This document shows positions 31,091 to 41,697 of a stretch of DNA of 64,000 nt, piece after piece. The stretch lies in contig NW_003209596.1 in the NCBI RefSeq assembly GCF_000006405.1, positions 417,072 through 481,071 on the forward strand, in the 5' to 3' direction. This DNA comes from Perkinsus marinus ATCC 50983. Its lineage: Eukaryota; Perkinsozoa; Perkinsida; Perkinsidae. Under the pieces are notes generated by a model. That model searched no databases. It was not told the origin of the DNA and worked only from the letters and a program-made list of their open reading frames with translations. A program made the translations under genes and the position numbers. The first letter of the stretch is position 1. Each line of letters opens with the position of its first letter.

Positions 31091-33839
31091 TTCCCGAGTC
31101 GGAGTCGAATATCGCCAGGTGATTTGTTCAAATCTGGTTTTGTGACAGGCTTTCGCCACAACTTTGTGATGATTCCTGTCCGGCGAGAGTTTTATCAAGG
31201 CCGCATACCGCCAAGTTGGATTCAACCGCACAGTTCCCCCTTGGTTCTGCTTTTTGTTGTCTGTTCTCAGTGACTTTCGATGTCTTTGGACTCTGAGTTC
31301 AAATGATTATCATGTCTTGTGGTAGGGCGATAGGCGGTCTATCATAGACCGATCGAGTACAGGAGAGTTCGCGTGGGAAGCCCAGGATCTACTTACATGA
31401 GTTTTACACGGCAGAGTTAATCCTTTGTCAACTTTGCCGAGCCGGCAAGGCCCAACGAGGAATTTGAACAGCGTCGTATGGCCTTGTATGAATCGGTCAG
31501 TGATCTCCGATCATCATATCTCCATAAAGATTCCCCTTTTCGATGGAATGCTCCGACCAAAGCTCGAGTTCAATAATTCATGGCTGAATAAGGCTCCGAC
31601 CAAGGCTCCGACCAAGAAGCAGCTCAGGCTTATTTGGAGAGACTGCGGCAGCACTTGAAGGAGGTTCAAGAAATTGGGTCACAATACATCAAACAGGTGG
31701 CAGGGAAGCGAGCGCTGAAACATAGAGAGGATATGGAGCCTGAAGAGGTGTTTCAGGTAGGTTGTCCTAACAGGATAGTATCCTAGTGCTGGTGACTTGA
31801 GTTCAGGTGGGCGACAAAGTTGCCTTTAAAAGAGACTCTTCGGCCACAGTACATAGCTCTAAGTTCCAGAAGCGCAAGTTCCATGGGGTGTATCTAGTGA
31901 CCAAGGTGTTGTCCCCAACCAGTTACCGGTTACTAGTTACCGTTACCTGGTTACCCCATTACCAGTCGTTGCGTCCCGAAACGACCTTATTGGTGACAGC
32001 GCAACAATTGCCGTAAGATACCGTGAACGTAGTGAACAGCTAAACGAAGCCTAGAGAATAACCAGTTCTTGTTCCCCTTTAAAACGTGTTTTTTACACTA
32101 CCCAGTTCTTGTGTTATCTCGGAAACTGCTCCAGCACTCAGCATAGCCCCACGAGGCTCGCTTTCTGCCGATTAACGGACAGAGGTCCTCTTCACCTTCA
32201 ACTACCAACTCCTCACCATCACGGTCTCCTCGAAGACGATACAGGTAAAGATCGTCTTCTCCGGCATACCAGTCGTCCTCAACACTGACGACCGAATACT
32301 CCTGACGAACTTGGCGGTCGAGAGAAGTTCGACCAAACGAACACCTTGTCTCCGGGGACTATTGACATGTGATTAACACAAGGATTCTGAATTCCGAGTC
32401 AACACTACCATCAAAAAAACAACACCAACTGATGAGATTAACTCACTCGCCTTTCCTCAGCCTTGAAAGGCCATTGCCTTATTCAAGGCTCTCCATCCTC
32501 CCTTCGGAGCTTGATGCGCATCCGCTCGTTGTGCTTATTCACTGAGGAATCCTCAGTTGATGAATAAAAAATCGTACATGTGAACGGCGATGACCCACGA
32601 GACACTTCAGGTCACTGTGCACTACACAGTGTGCAGCGCCTCGGCAGCGTTGTTTGTTCTATGTCGCATGCCTGCTGGAGCCGACCAGTATAATATACCG
32701 ATACGATCGGTCCGATAGGATATAAGAGACCAATTGAAACCGAGAGATTCTACACCTGAGAGAAGCAGAGCGACCTCAGATCGCGTCCAGAAATTGTAGC
32801 ACCTCATACTCCCGACCGCAAAGCGGCCGGAGTAGTAAGCAAGTAATTCACGGCGTGAATTGGCCCCTCGCTCCATTACCATCATCTATTGAAGTGAACC
32901 AACGTTGAGACTTGATATAATGATCTTGTACAAACTCCAATGACTAGTGTATGACCTCACCCTCGGAGACACTGGCTAGAAGGGGGTCTCGTTCTCGAAA
33001 GACAAGACCAGCGCAAACTAACATTATCAAACTATCACTAGGCCGCCCCCTGGTCTGCAGCCGCGTGGCCTTTTGTTAGACTACATGATAACCGGTCACA
33101 ATATTAGATGGGCAGGCTGAGGTATGCATAGTTCCTTGAAGGCACATTACGTCGGGGCATACTAGATGATGAGAGATGATGAAGAAAAGCCACATATAAT
33201 ATATGTCATATATTAAGGGACATGATCGTATACGAGTCGTATAATACGACCTTCTCCGTTTCCGAAGAGGCCTGCCTGCTGGACGACGTCTCCTTCTGCA
33301 AAGCCTCCCCCGTATACGTGCCAGACGAGGGCTAACAAGGGTAGGTCTTCGCCTTCGGTTGCCCGAATTTCGAGTCACCTTACGGTGGCCTCTACCACGC
33401 GACGTAGACGCATTCGGGTTCATGTGGGAGTGCTGGACACCACCGATTTGGTGGCACCAAAACAGGCATGTGCTCATGCGTGCCCCATAAAAATGAGTCG
33501 ATAGCCAGGGCGCGCGCTGGTCGACCCATATCTCGCAACCCTAAAATCACCTACTTGGCAATTCTTGTGCAGAAGACCAACTTGGCGGGAGCTGTCTATG
33601 TGCAGTTATTGCCAATACTGAAGTTGGCGGAATGAGAACAACACGCAGATTACTGCACATCTGTTGAATTTTGCAGAATCCACCAAATCTTAGTCCAAAT
33701 CAGTTGTAGAGTAACGTATTTCATCACATTGTTGTAATCTGTTCCAACACTGGTATCACCTATAATTCCTGTCATTAGGCCTGCGAATCTGTTTGGCGTC
33801 ATTTTGGCGATTTCTGAGTTGGCGAAATCTGATACAGCC
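31090..33839 (-). repeat. Right arm (A') of 2,750-bp inverted repeat
   Basis: Mirror of the left arm around position 30890.5, with a 398-bp spacer between the arms. Confidence 0.95.
31430..32016 (+). pseudogene. Retrotransposon integrase C-terminal fragment (arm A')
   Basis: Open pieces read AYLERLRQHLKEVQEI and then VGDKVAFKRDSSATV with KFHGVYLVTKVLSPTSYRL. This is the layout at the end of LTR-retrotransposon integrases: helix, then a GDKV chromo/SH3-like barrel. No reverse transcriptase, RNase H or catalytic integrase core is present, so it is a remnant captured in the element. Confidence 0.6.
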
Positions 33840-34246
33840 TCGGGAATATACCAACCGTGATCGATAAAAGGCGGATATCGCCAAAGATGGTGTAATCTTC
33901 ATAAACAAATGATTATACCAAGATATCGGCGTTTTACGACACGTACTTGGCGAATACCGATAAGTTCACCAAGTTTTATAGCAATATCTGAGCCACTGGC
34001 ATGTTACACCAATACCAACTTGCTGTAACCGTGCGCACAGAACGGAATAGATCATTTGGGCGAACGAAACTACGGATTACCTCAACCAGTTTCCGCCACA
34101 TATCGGGGAAATTCGTTAGGTGTCGACGCCAAAGAGGCGAAATATGGTCCAGAAGCGGTCGTATCTCATGATTGAGCATGTTGGCGAGAGTTCATTAGGA
34201 CCCGAGATCACCAAGCTTGGCGAGTTGGTGAAACCTGGTCCTCCGA
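33839..34246 (+). repeat. 408-bp direct repeat S, copy 2
   Basis: Same sequence and orientation as 30683-31090. It forms the right end of the composite element. Confidence 0.95.
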
Positions 34247-34253
34247 ACCTCAG
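34246..34253. repeat. Right 8-bp target-site duplication
   Basis: aacctcag follows the right terminus ctccg; same word as at the left boundary. The first base is shared with the end of repeat S. Confidence 0.7.
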
Positions 34254-34943
34254 TGAAGCACCAACGACATCATCAAACCTTGACAGGTGGTACTTTATAC
34301 TAGGCAACTTCTACAGATGTTCATATCTCGCAGATCCCTATTTAACCATGAACGCGTAACTCGGAAAATTTTCCGATCGATTATCAAATGCACAGTAGAG
34401 TAGCTGGTCGCACTTTCAACCTCGTGAGGCTTCTGAATGCCAATAAACTTATCGTGAGGATCTAAGTGCATCTGCACTCAGTTCTTCTCGATTTGATGAC
34501 TTTCAGACCGGAAGTAGAACCATCAGTAGTGTTTCACACCCCTTGCTATGGAGTGTCAACATTCTCTGAGTCGAGATGGCTATTCATGAATCATGAATCG
34601 TATTGTGTTGTCAAAATTGTCTTTTTTCGAGGTGGAAACAGAATTGTCCATGAAGTCTGACCGTAAGTGAAACGTTAATCGACAACCAGTCAAACAAGGT
34701 TGTCTTTGATAGTCTATGAGGAGAGTGTCGATATTTTCACTATGTGCGACAGCTTTTGATACCTTTTAAATGTCATTCTCTGTTAATGATGATGCCTTAA
34801 GCCTCATCCACGTGTTGACTCGCAGCGCGGGTCATCCTGGTACTGCTATCAAGCTTGGCCTCTGTCGTCACTAGAGCTACTACAGGCTTCTCAACAAGCA
34901 TTGACCGAAGTGGACACCACTGCCCCTCATCGACACCGCTAGA
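34254..34943. other. Right flank of the composite element
   Basis: No gene recognised. Short open frames on both strands have no supporting features. Confidence 0.45.
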
Positions 34944-35237
34944 ATGCTCATAGTCGGCGTCGTGCAGAGCATGCCAATGCAGTTCACATTCGCTGTGGTC
35001 TTCGTTGCGAGCTTCCTGGCATCACAGTACCTAAGGGCTCAGTCTATACCATCAGCTGGTGACAGTGGCCTTGGTGACAGGCTGTGGAAAAAGAAGTGTG
35101 GCGATGCTTATATCGATCAAATGGACGGGGTAGTGGATGCATACTGTACTAGAGGGAGGGCATGGTGTGGGGGTAGATTCGGCTATGCTCAGGCAGTGAT
35201 CCGTCCTTGTTTGGGTACTTTATCATCGCGGCTATAG
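34944..35237 (+). CDS. Possible small secreted cysteine-containing protein
   Basis: 97 codons. From the internal MPMQFTFAVVFVASFL there is a good signal peptide, followed by about 60 residues with four cysteines (KKKCGDAYIDQ, AYCTRGRAWCGG, RPCLG). No family recognised. Splicing could alter the C-terminus. It lies about 700 bp from the composite element. Confidence 0.4.
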   Translation: MLIVGVVQSMPMQFTFAVVFVASFLASQYLRAQSIPSAGDSGLGDRLWKKKCGDAYIDQMDGVVDAYCTRGRAWCGGRFGYAQAVIRPCLGTLSSRL

Positions 35238-35487
35238 CGGTGACACGCATGCGATAGCATGGTGATAGCATGGTGACACCTATCGTGAACGGTGGTGACA
35301 CATTCGAATGAGTTGTACGCTGAATATTATGTAGCTGCTTGGGGACGATGACAACAAGCTGATTTATCGAGTGATCCTCGAAGGGATAATTAGTGTTGTA
35401 GATTGGTAATAAGTTGGAGTAGTTGAGATTTGCGTTCAGTTTTTCTAGTGCACTGGATGCCCTCATGTTTCAGTATTCTGACCAAGA

Positions 35488-35985
35488 ATGGAATCTCGCA
35501 ATTTAATCTCGAGGCCCGTCGCTCTCCTCACGGGAGGGGTGATAGCTGCTGCGGTTGCCGCGTATGTATACTCGCGCGTTCGTCCAGTTGAAAAACATTC
35601 AAATGACGACTCGGAGCACTCGGATGCGGAAGAGGAAGAACGGTTGAAAGAACTACGAGAATTCAATGACTGGTTCGTTGATGATGATTCCGAACCACCG
35701 AGGAGTGCGGTGACCCCGGGTCGCGACCAGAGCTTGGACGACGGTCTAACTGCTCTGGGTATGCAGAGCAATGTGATGTACTTGCCCAATGCGAGTCCTG
35801 GGGAGATAAGAATTGGCGAGGACACGCATGTGGCGGCGGAGAATCCCGACGTTGACGATGTGATACGTGTTGAGAGGGTCTCGCAGGAAGAGGAAATGAG
35901 GCGCTACTTCAGCGGTATGGATTCGGGCCAGCGTATGGTGAAGGGTCAGCATCATAGGAAGAATGGGAGCTCTGCTAGGGAGTAA
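35488..35985 (+). CDS. Single-pass membrane protein, unrecognised
   Basis: Single-exon 165-residue protein starting MESRNLISRPVALL. It has one hydrophobic helix (residues ~10-28, GGVIAAAVAAYVYS) and then a long acidic, charged segment (SEHSDAEEEERLKELREF) with no cysteines. The layout suggests an N-terminal anchor with a soluble acidic domain. No family is recognised. Confidence 0.55.
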   Translation: MESRNLISRPVALLTGGVIAAAVAAYVYSRVRPVEKHSNDDSEHSDAEEEERLKELREFNDWFVDDDSEPPRSAVTPGRDQSLDDGLTALGMQSNVMYLPNASPGEIRIGEDTHVAAENPDVDDVIRVERVSQEEEMRRYFSGMDSGQRMVKGQHHRKNGSSARE

Positions 35986-36523
35986 TCTCAGACGTATTAT
36001 CGTTCCTGATGACTATTCAGTCTGTTACTGTTAATGTGTGTGTGTTGTGTGTGCTGGGGTGGGGGTATATCCCCGTGGGGGTTGTTTCTGTTCCCATGGT
36101 TGCGGCGTATGTGCATTCTCCTGTCGGGTTAAGGACGCAACAACTGGGCCCTGCGGTGCCGGTGATGTAATAAACGGAGTGAATGGTGAAGTAATAAGCG
36201 AGAGTGCATTGGCCCAGATAAATACAACAACAATAGGGCTCCCGGATATCATAAGGACTTCACAGTTCTCCGCTTGGGATTTGCAGCGTCCCATGAAAAT
36301 GGTGGCGATCGTGAATCGGTGGTATTCATGCTTTTTCGTGCCCTGGCCATGTTCTGTGTTGTAGTGGGATTCCAACGGGGTTGTTTTTAACGTTCCCATA
36401 GGTAGCCCTATTCGTATCGAATCTATCGAACTTATCGAACCCTGACTATGTCACCAAACCCAACGAATCGTAGTAACACAGAAAGGTTGAGGAAGAGGTA
36501 ATGCCGGTGTATCCCTGCTGAGC
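35986..36523. other. Intergenic
   Basis: No gene recognised. Just upstream of the zinc-finger gene is a short tandem word (cgaatctatcgaacttatcgaac, about 36418-36441). Confidence 0.45.
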
Positions 36524-37004
36524 ATGCTCATGCCTCGTAGTAGGTATAAAGTACGCATGTGCATCTACTATCTAGCTGGTGGCTGTACCGAGGGCGAGAA
36601 CTGCACCTTCGCACATTCCCCGGAGGAGCTGGCCAACCCAAAAACCGTCATGTGCCCTAGCGGAGCGAAGTGCACTGACAGTACTTGTCCCTTTGCCCAT
36701 GATAAGAGCGAGTTGGTCGTGGGCCACCAGAGGGTCATACAGCAGATGTGCAAGTATATTGGGCCAGGCTTTCGAGGCTGCAATGCTGGTGACTGCTGTC
36801 GATTCGCACACACCAGGGATGAAATGCTCACTGGAGTGCGTAATCAAGCTAGTAACCTTCTAGGGGACGCCGGGATGGTCGGTGGGCCCAGCTCACGTGC
36901 AAGTGGGATGGCGTTTGGCCCATCGACATCCCAGCTCACACCGCACGATGCGCATCCAGGTAGTAATAGTAATAGTAGTAGTAGTAGTAGTGGTAGTGGT
37001 AGTG

Positions 37005-37092
<88 letters not shown>

Positions 37093-37103
37093 TGGTAGTA
37101 GTC

Positions 37104-37143
<40 letters not shown>

Positions 37144-37549
37144 CAGTAGTAGGGTTACACTAGCACGGTCATTTTAACATACGCCCAACGAATCGACCGG
37201 GGGTTCGATTCATCTAACCAAACAGTGTATACTTTTCATATAGATACATCCATCACGTTGAGAAATTATATGAATATTCGCCGTACTAGCCGAGAAATGT
37301 GATTTTTTGCATCTGCATGAGGAATAGCACGCACAGTAGCTCCTGTATGGGAAAGCGTTGTTGTCAGATCTAATCACCAAGGATCGAGTCCGAGAGGCAG
37401 CCAGAGTTCTAGGTCTCGTCTCTCATGATGGTGTTGGTGCCACCTACAATGAGCACGGCGAGATCGTCTGGCAACTTACAACCGATCAGCTGCTCAACTT
37501 GATCAAGATCGCCTCTGGTGGTCGATTGCCGGTCGACACATCAGATTAA
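36524..37549 (+). CDS. Triple CCCH zinc-finger protein
   Basis: Starts MLMPRSRYKVRMCIYYL. Three zinc fingers follow in residues ~12-105: CX7CX5CX3H (ending CTFAH), CX5CX4CX3H (ending CPFAH) and CX9CX5CX3H (ending CRFAH). CCCH proteins bind RNA and often control mRNA stability. Two C-termini are possible. Unspliced, the frame runs into a polyserine tract and stops at 37177. Spliced at G|GTAGTA (36960) to an acceptor at 37367, it continues in frame into DLITKDRVREAARVLG and ends GGRLPVDTSD at 37549. The second exon has gene-like composition and the phases match, so I favour splicing, but both forms could exist. Confidence 0.75.
36960..37152 (+). repeat. (TAG)n microsatellite at a candidate intron donor
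   Basis: About 64 triplets, mostly TAG with some TAA, TGG, TCG and CAG variants. It begins with gtagtaatag directly after a coding exon. Either it is coding polyserine or it is the 5' end of a 408-nt intron. Confidence 0.9.
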
Positions 37550-38723
37550 GCTGAGGTTAGGGTTATTCGTAATTTAATCATAATCGTTAGTATCATCGTA
37601 GAACCAATCGTATTCAGTCAGTCGGCGCACTTTGGGCGGTGTTGCCGTTGACTCTCAAACACTTGTACTATGTTTCTCCCGAGGGCAGCAACAACATGCC
37701 ATGCGATATGCCATGGTAGAGCCACTGCATTATGCTCTTCTCGTGGTCTCGTATCGAGCGTTATCTCCATCGTTGAAAACACTGTATGGGCACTGTTCTC
37801 GTGATTGCGACTGGTGTCGATCGTCTGTACTATTCTGTCGCTGTCGTAGCTCCTCGAATCTCCATCATCATCATCATCATCCAGCATCGAACCATCATCG
37901 TTTATTCGTCCGTTCGCAACCTTGATGTTGCTGTCGGATCTCATATGTTCGATCTCACGAGCATCAGCTCGGACGTGAGCTGAGCCAGTGTTTGTGAATC
38001 TCGTAGTGCCTACTTTTCTCATCCTGCGAACACTACTACCCTACTGCTGCTATCATTGATAACACTTGGTTGCTTTTTGTTGACTCGTTCTGAAAGTGTC
38101 TGAAGTTTGAAGTCGGCAGCTATGGGGATAACAATATGCTCGTCAATTTCGGAGGATAGGCTATGTTGAGTTCAGTAGTCTGAGCCACCCATTCGGAGGA
38201 TGCATCTGCGAATATCAAAGAGTAGTTCGATTCTTGCAAGTTGTTCACACCGAACTGACGGGGTCGTAGCGGTGACACCCTTTGGTGACGCGAATGATTC
38301 CGCAGCCCCTTTTCTCGTCCCAACGGCATAACATACGTTCTCGAATTGGGTCCACAAAGACGCAAATCGCACCGTGTGAGCCTTAGAGGCTTAATTGTTG
38401 TGCAAATTGTCTCCCCTTTTCCCCCGACTGTTAATAATCTCCTGACTATCGTTTGTGGCGTGGCCTACTGGGCGAGCGAGATCTACAATGAAGACTGTCG
38501 AGATATTCGTAAGGTTCACTCGCAGTGTGTGATTCGGGGAGGATCCCCTGAAACGAAGGGATATAATCTGTCTAGATGCGGGTAATGAGTTGCCGTGCGA
38601 TTACCCTTCATGTGATTGCATATTCTAGGGGTAGTAGTGAATGCTATGTAGTAGAGGTCTACATCACATTTCGATAGTGATGATGCAATGCCGTGTAGTT
38701 AGTTACGTCGCTTTTTCCTTCTT
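37550..38723. other. Intergenic, unassigned frames
   Basis: Overlapping frames on both strands (37618-38022, 38120-38372) show no domain. A (CAT)n tract lies near 37863-37881. A gene here cannot be excluded but is not supported. Confidence 0.4.
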
Positions 38724-39962
38724 ATGTCAGTATCATCGGATTCCACCACCAGTAAGATCACCGAGGTGGAGACTGGACAGTCTAACTTCTCTGCGGTGGT
38801 GAACATCATTCTCACGGGCATTGGTGTTGGGATGCTCGGCTTGCCGGGCGCCATAGCGCAGGCCGGTTACGTTCTGGGTTTCATCTTATTGCTCGCATGT
38901 GGTCTGGAGGGTCTCCTGGACACTCATTTACTGCGGAAATGTATGAACTCTTGTACTCGGAATTATGAAGATATCGGTCGAGATGCGTTCGGGTACCCAG
39001 GAATGATGGCGGTTACTGTTGCTCTGAACGTGGCCCTTGTGGGCACAGGGTGTTTGCTTATGCTACTACTTGGGCAAAACTCGGTACTTCTAGCTCCGCA
39101 AATCAGCCAGACATATTGGATCCTCATATGGACCGCAGTGATGCTGCCACTCGCGTGCTTGCGGACGATGAAACAAGTTGGGTATTTCAGCGGAACTGTG
39201 GGAGTCGCTGCCGTCTTTGTGGTGCTCATAACGATCGTTATTGCTGGCGTTCAAGAACGGGTTCAAACTACTACATCGGTACCGTATCGAGCGGCGCCGA
39301 TCTCAGTAGTAGGCCTGGGCACGACATTCTCCACATTGACGTTTTCATATGCGGTCACCAGTACTACAACTACTATTTTACAAGATATGAAGCATCCAGA
39401 AGCACAGTCCAAGGTGCTCTTGATAGCATTCATCTGTTTGATACTGCTATTCTTAGCAGCTTCCTTGGGAGGCTATATCGGTTGGGGACAAGAGCTCTTG
39501 CATTTTGATACTATCATCAACGCGATGGCTCCAGTACCGGGAAATAACTCCGCGGTCGCTACCACGTGTATCGTTGGTATCCTCATTGTATGTGCCACCC
39601 ATTATGTTGTTATGATGAACCCGTCCTGTCGAATATTCGAGGAATGGGTTGGTATCAAGAGTAATCAGATTTTTAGGTCCGTGTTGTTGAGAAGCTGCCT
39701 TGTTGCTGTTACTGTCCTGGTAGCAATATTTGTTCCCAGTTTCTCAGCGCTTATTAATCTCCTTGGTTCTATCTGTTTTTCGCTTATCCACAACATATAC
39801 CCATCCGTCTTCTACTTACGTCTCTCAAGCATGAAGGGCGAGAAGATATTTGGGTCACCCAAGTGGATAGCGACGACATTGTTTCTTTGTGTTTTGATGC
39901 TTATCTCTATCATAGGTTCTGGGTTCGGTGTACTTGCGGCTATTAAAGAACTATGCGCGTAA
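38724..39962 (+). CDS. AAAP-family amino acid transporter 1
   Basis: Intronless 412-residue polytopic protein with about 11 transmembrane helices. The first is the AAAP/SLC36-38 signature helix: NIILTGIGVGMLGLPGAIAQ. Later conserved points are RNYEDIGRDAFG, LRTMKQVGYFSGTVG, FSYAVTSTTTTILQDMKHPE, GGYIGWGQELL and FSALINLLGSICFSLIHNIYP. The family moves neutral or cationic amino acids across plasma or vacuolar membranes, usually driven by protons or sodium. Same length and order as the copies at 43189 and 44841. Substrate not predictable from sequence. Confidence 0.9.
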   Translation: MSVSSDSTTSKITEVETGQSNFSAVVNIILTGIGVGMLGLPGAIAQAGYVLGFILLLACGLEGLLDTHLLRKCMNSCTRNYEDIGRDAFGYPGMMAVTVALNVALVGTGCLLMLLLGQNSVLLAPQISQTYWILIWTAVMLPLACLRTMKQVGYFSGTVGVAAVFVVLITIVIAGVQERVQTTTSVPYRAAPISVVGLGTTFSTLTFSYAVTSTTTTILQDMKHPEAQSKVLLIAFICLILLFLAASLGGYIGWGQELLHFDTIINAMAPVPGNNSAVATTCIVGILIVCATHYVVMMNPSCRIFEEWVGIKSNQIFRSVLLRSCLVAVTVLVAIFVPSFSALINLLGSICFSLIHNIYPSVFYLRLSSMKGEKIFGSPKWIATTLFLCVLMLISIIGSGFGVLAAIKELCA

Positions 39963-41549
39963 CATAGAGTTCAGTTATTTTGGTTACTTCGTGTTTTCAT
40001 TCATATCGCAAAATTGTCGATCCTGATACGTTATCTCTTCCTCCGTTTCTGATTCGTAATTTTGCTTATACTCATGGCAGTACGTTACGGCGTTCGGAGT
40101 TCAGCTCGTTCGTCGACCTACTGCAATTACTGTTGTTGCTGTATAATACACACGCTTATGTGGAGGGTCATCACGTGCCTTGTTATTCTGTCGCTTCGGC
40201 TGCTTACTACAGGGCAGTCTTGGTCCTTTCCCCGTTTCGTGTTCCTAGAGTCCTGTCTTGAGTTAGTGCTATCAATCATGCTTGTGGTTTTCTTCATGGG
40301 TCCTCTAGATGTATTCAGCACGCTGTGTAGGAAGATGTTCAAAGTGGAAGTACTGCCAGAATTGAACGTGTAAGTCGCCTATTGAAGAGTTCTCTTGGAT
40401 GGAATTACGGCAGAGTGTGCCCAGGAACCAACGTGAGGGTTACATTCGAGGAAATGCGGTTTGTTTCTCATGTCATTGATTGAGGTATGTCCCACTCGCT
40501 GTTGTTCTTGCCAGAAGATTTATTAAATGCTATGATGGTGTATGCGTATTCCCACAGGTGGGAGTGCGAAGATGTCTTGGATGTCTACGAAGTTTTCGAC
40601 CATTTGAGCGCGTGTCGATTTTCTGAATACTCGGTGTATAGTGAGGTCCCGCGCTTAACGAGTCATGGGTATATCCCTAGACTCAACCGGTATCAGGTCT
40701 TGCTGCTCATGCTATTCCACTCCTCATATCTAGTTATATTCACGCAGTCGCTAACTGTGCATCATCTGGTACATGGTGTCAGTAAGCTCAGTTGACCTTG
40801 GAGAGTGTCACCGTACAATCTTCAGGTCAATTACACTTTTCCTCTGATACCTCACCCATTCGGAAGGAGGTGATCGCGGCGTCTCACTCGTTCCACTCGA
40901 CTCAACATTTGTAGCGGCTTGGTCTTCAGTTATTGGGAACGTCATGGGGCAGCGCGACTTCGGGCATTCATCCAGGTGAGTTTTGGTATTGGGGTTTTCA
41001 ACGAGAAAATGCTTTCTTTCTCGATAACTTAGCGGACGATTTCATCATCGGAGATCTTTGGGGATTTTATAAGTTTACACTAAGGCTTCTAAGGAATTTT
41101 AGTTTCCTGGTTATCCAAAAATCGTCTAAAATGGGAGGAAAAGGACTTAGTAGACTGAGTCGACTCGACTTAACGCTCGATGGAGTCATCGATCGTTGAC
41201 GCGTCGTTTCACATTATATGTCCGCAAGACGCGCCTATCGCGTCATGTTGGAGCCGGCCTCCCATTTTCGAGCAAGGTGTTACGAAAAAGGCGTAACGAC
41301 TGCTATGAATACTATCGTTTTATGTCATTTTGCATACCGACTGGCTCATCTCCACTATTGAGAACTTATTAATGATAATCTGTCACAAGCTTTTGGACGG
41401 AGATTCAACTCCGGACATCAGCATTGAGTTGTTGAGCATGACGCGCAATCAGTGCGCGTTATGTTAAGCAATCCCTGAGTTGTATGCATCTCGCCAGAGA
41501 TCGGATGGTCTCTGAATATGATGCAAGGTGTTGCAGTTCGCGGGGGTTG
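39963..41549. other. Region before the gap, possible exons
   Basis: Plus-strand frames at 40062-40373 (hydrophobic, LELVLSIMLVVFFMGPLDVF), 40487-40795 and 40933-41199 could be exons of an unrecognised gene, perhaps the upstream part of the Hint-domain gene. Their junctions could not be resolved and part of the region is lost in the gap. Confidence 0.35.
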
Positions 41550-41649
41550 NNNNNNNNNNNNNNNNNNNNNNNNNNNNNNNNNNNNNNNNNNNNNNNNNNN
41601 NNNNNNNNNNNNNNNNNNNNNNNNNNNNNNNNNNNNNNNNNNNNNNNNN
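41550..41649. other. 100-N assembly gap
   Basis: Exactly 100 Ns, the usual placeholder for a gap of unknown size between contigs. Sequence on the two sides need not be closely adjacent. Confidence 1.
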
Positions 41650-41697
41650 CACAGAAAGTTCTGTAGGCTGGGCTGTGCACTAGAGTCACTGATTATT

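Larger units (their letters stand above)
27942..34245. mobile_element. 6.3-kb composite inverted transposable element
   Basis: The order is arm A (27942-30691), repeat S (30683-31090), inverted arm A' (31090-33839), repeat S again (33839-34246). The outer ends form imperfect ~24-bp terminal inverted repeats sharing CAG(A/G)TTTC(G/A)CCAACTC, each set 8 nt in from the end. Both sides are flanked by aacctcag (27934-27941 and 34246-34253), an apparent 8-bp target duplication. The motif TCGCCAA/TTGGCGA and close variants cluster near the ends and junctions. No transposase was recognised. A retrotransposon integrase tail is embedded in each arm. The unit 27942-31090 (A+S) alone has both termini, so the full structure looks like an element plus a rearranged second copy. 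TIRs and an 8-bp duplication fit hAT-like and some other DNA transposon groups; the family is not assigned. Confidence 0.8.

Noticed and set aside
30683-34246. Reading S-A'-S as a simple LTR retrotransposon
   Set aside because: S lacks TG...CA ends, no primer-binding site follows it, no reverse transcriptase is present, and no target duplication flanks this sub-unit. The duplication and TIRs bound the larger composite instead.
37153-37220. tRNA-like stretch with ggttcgattcatc and partly pairing ends (ggtta/taacc)
   Set aside because: Only about 67 nt, and the T-stem does not pair; no cloverleaf can be drawn.
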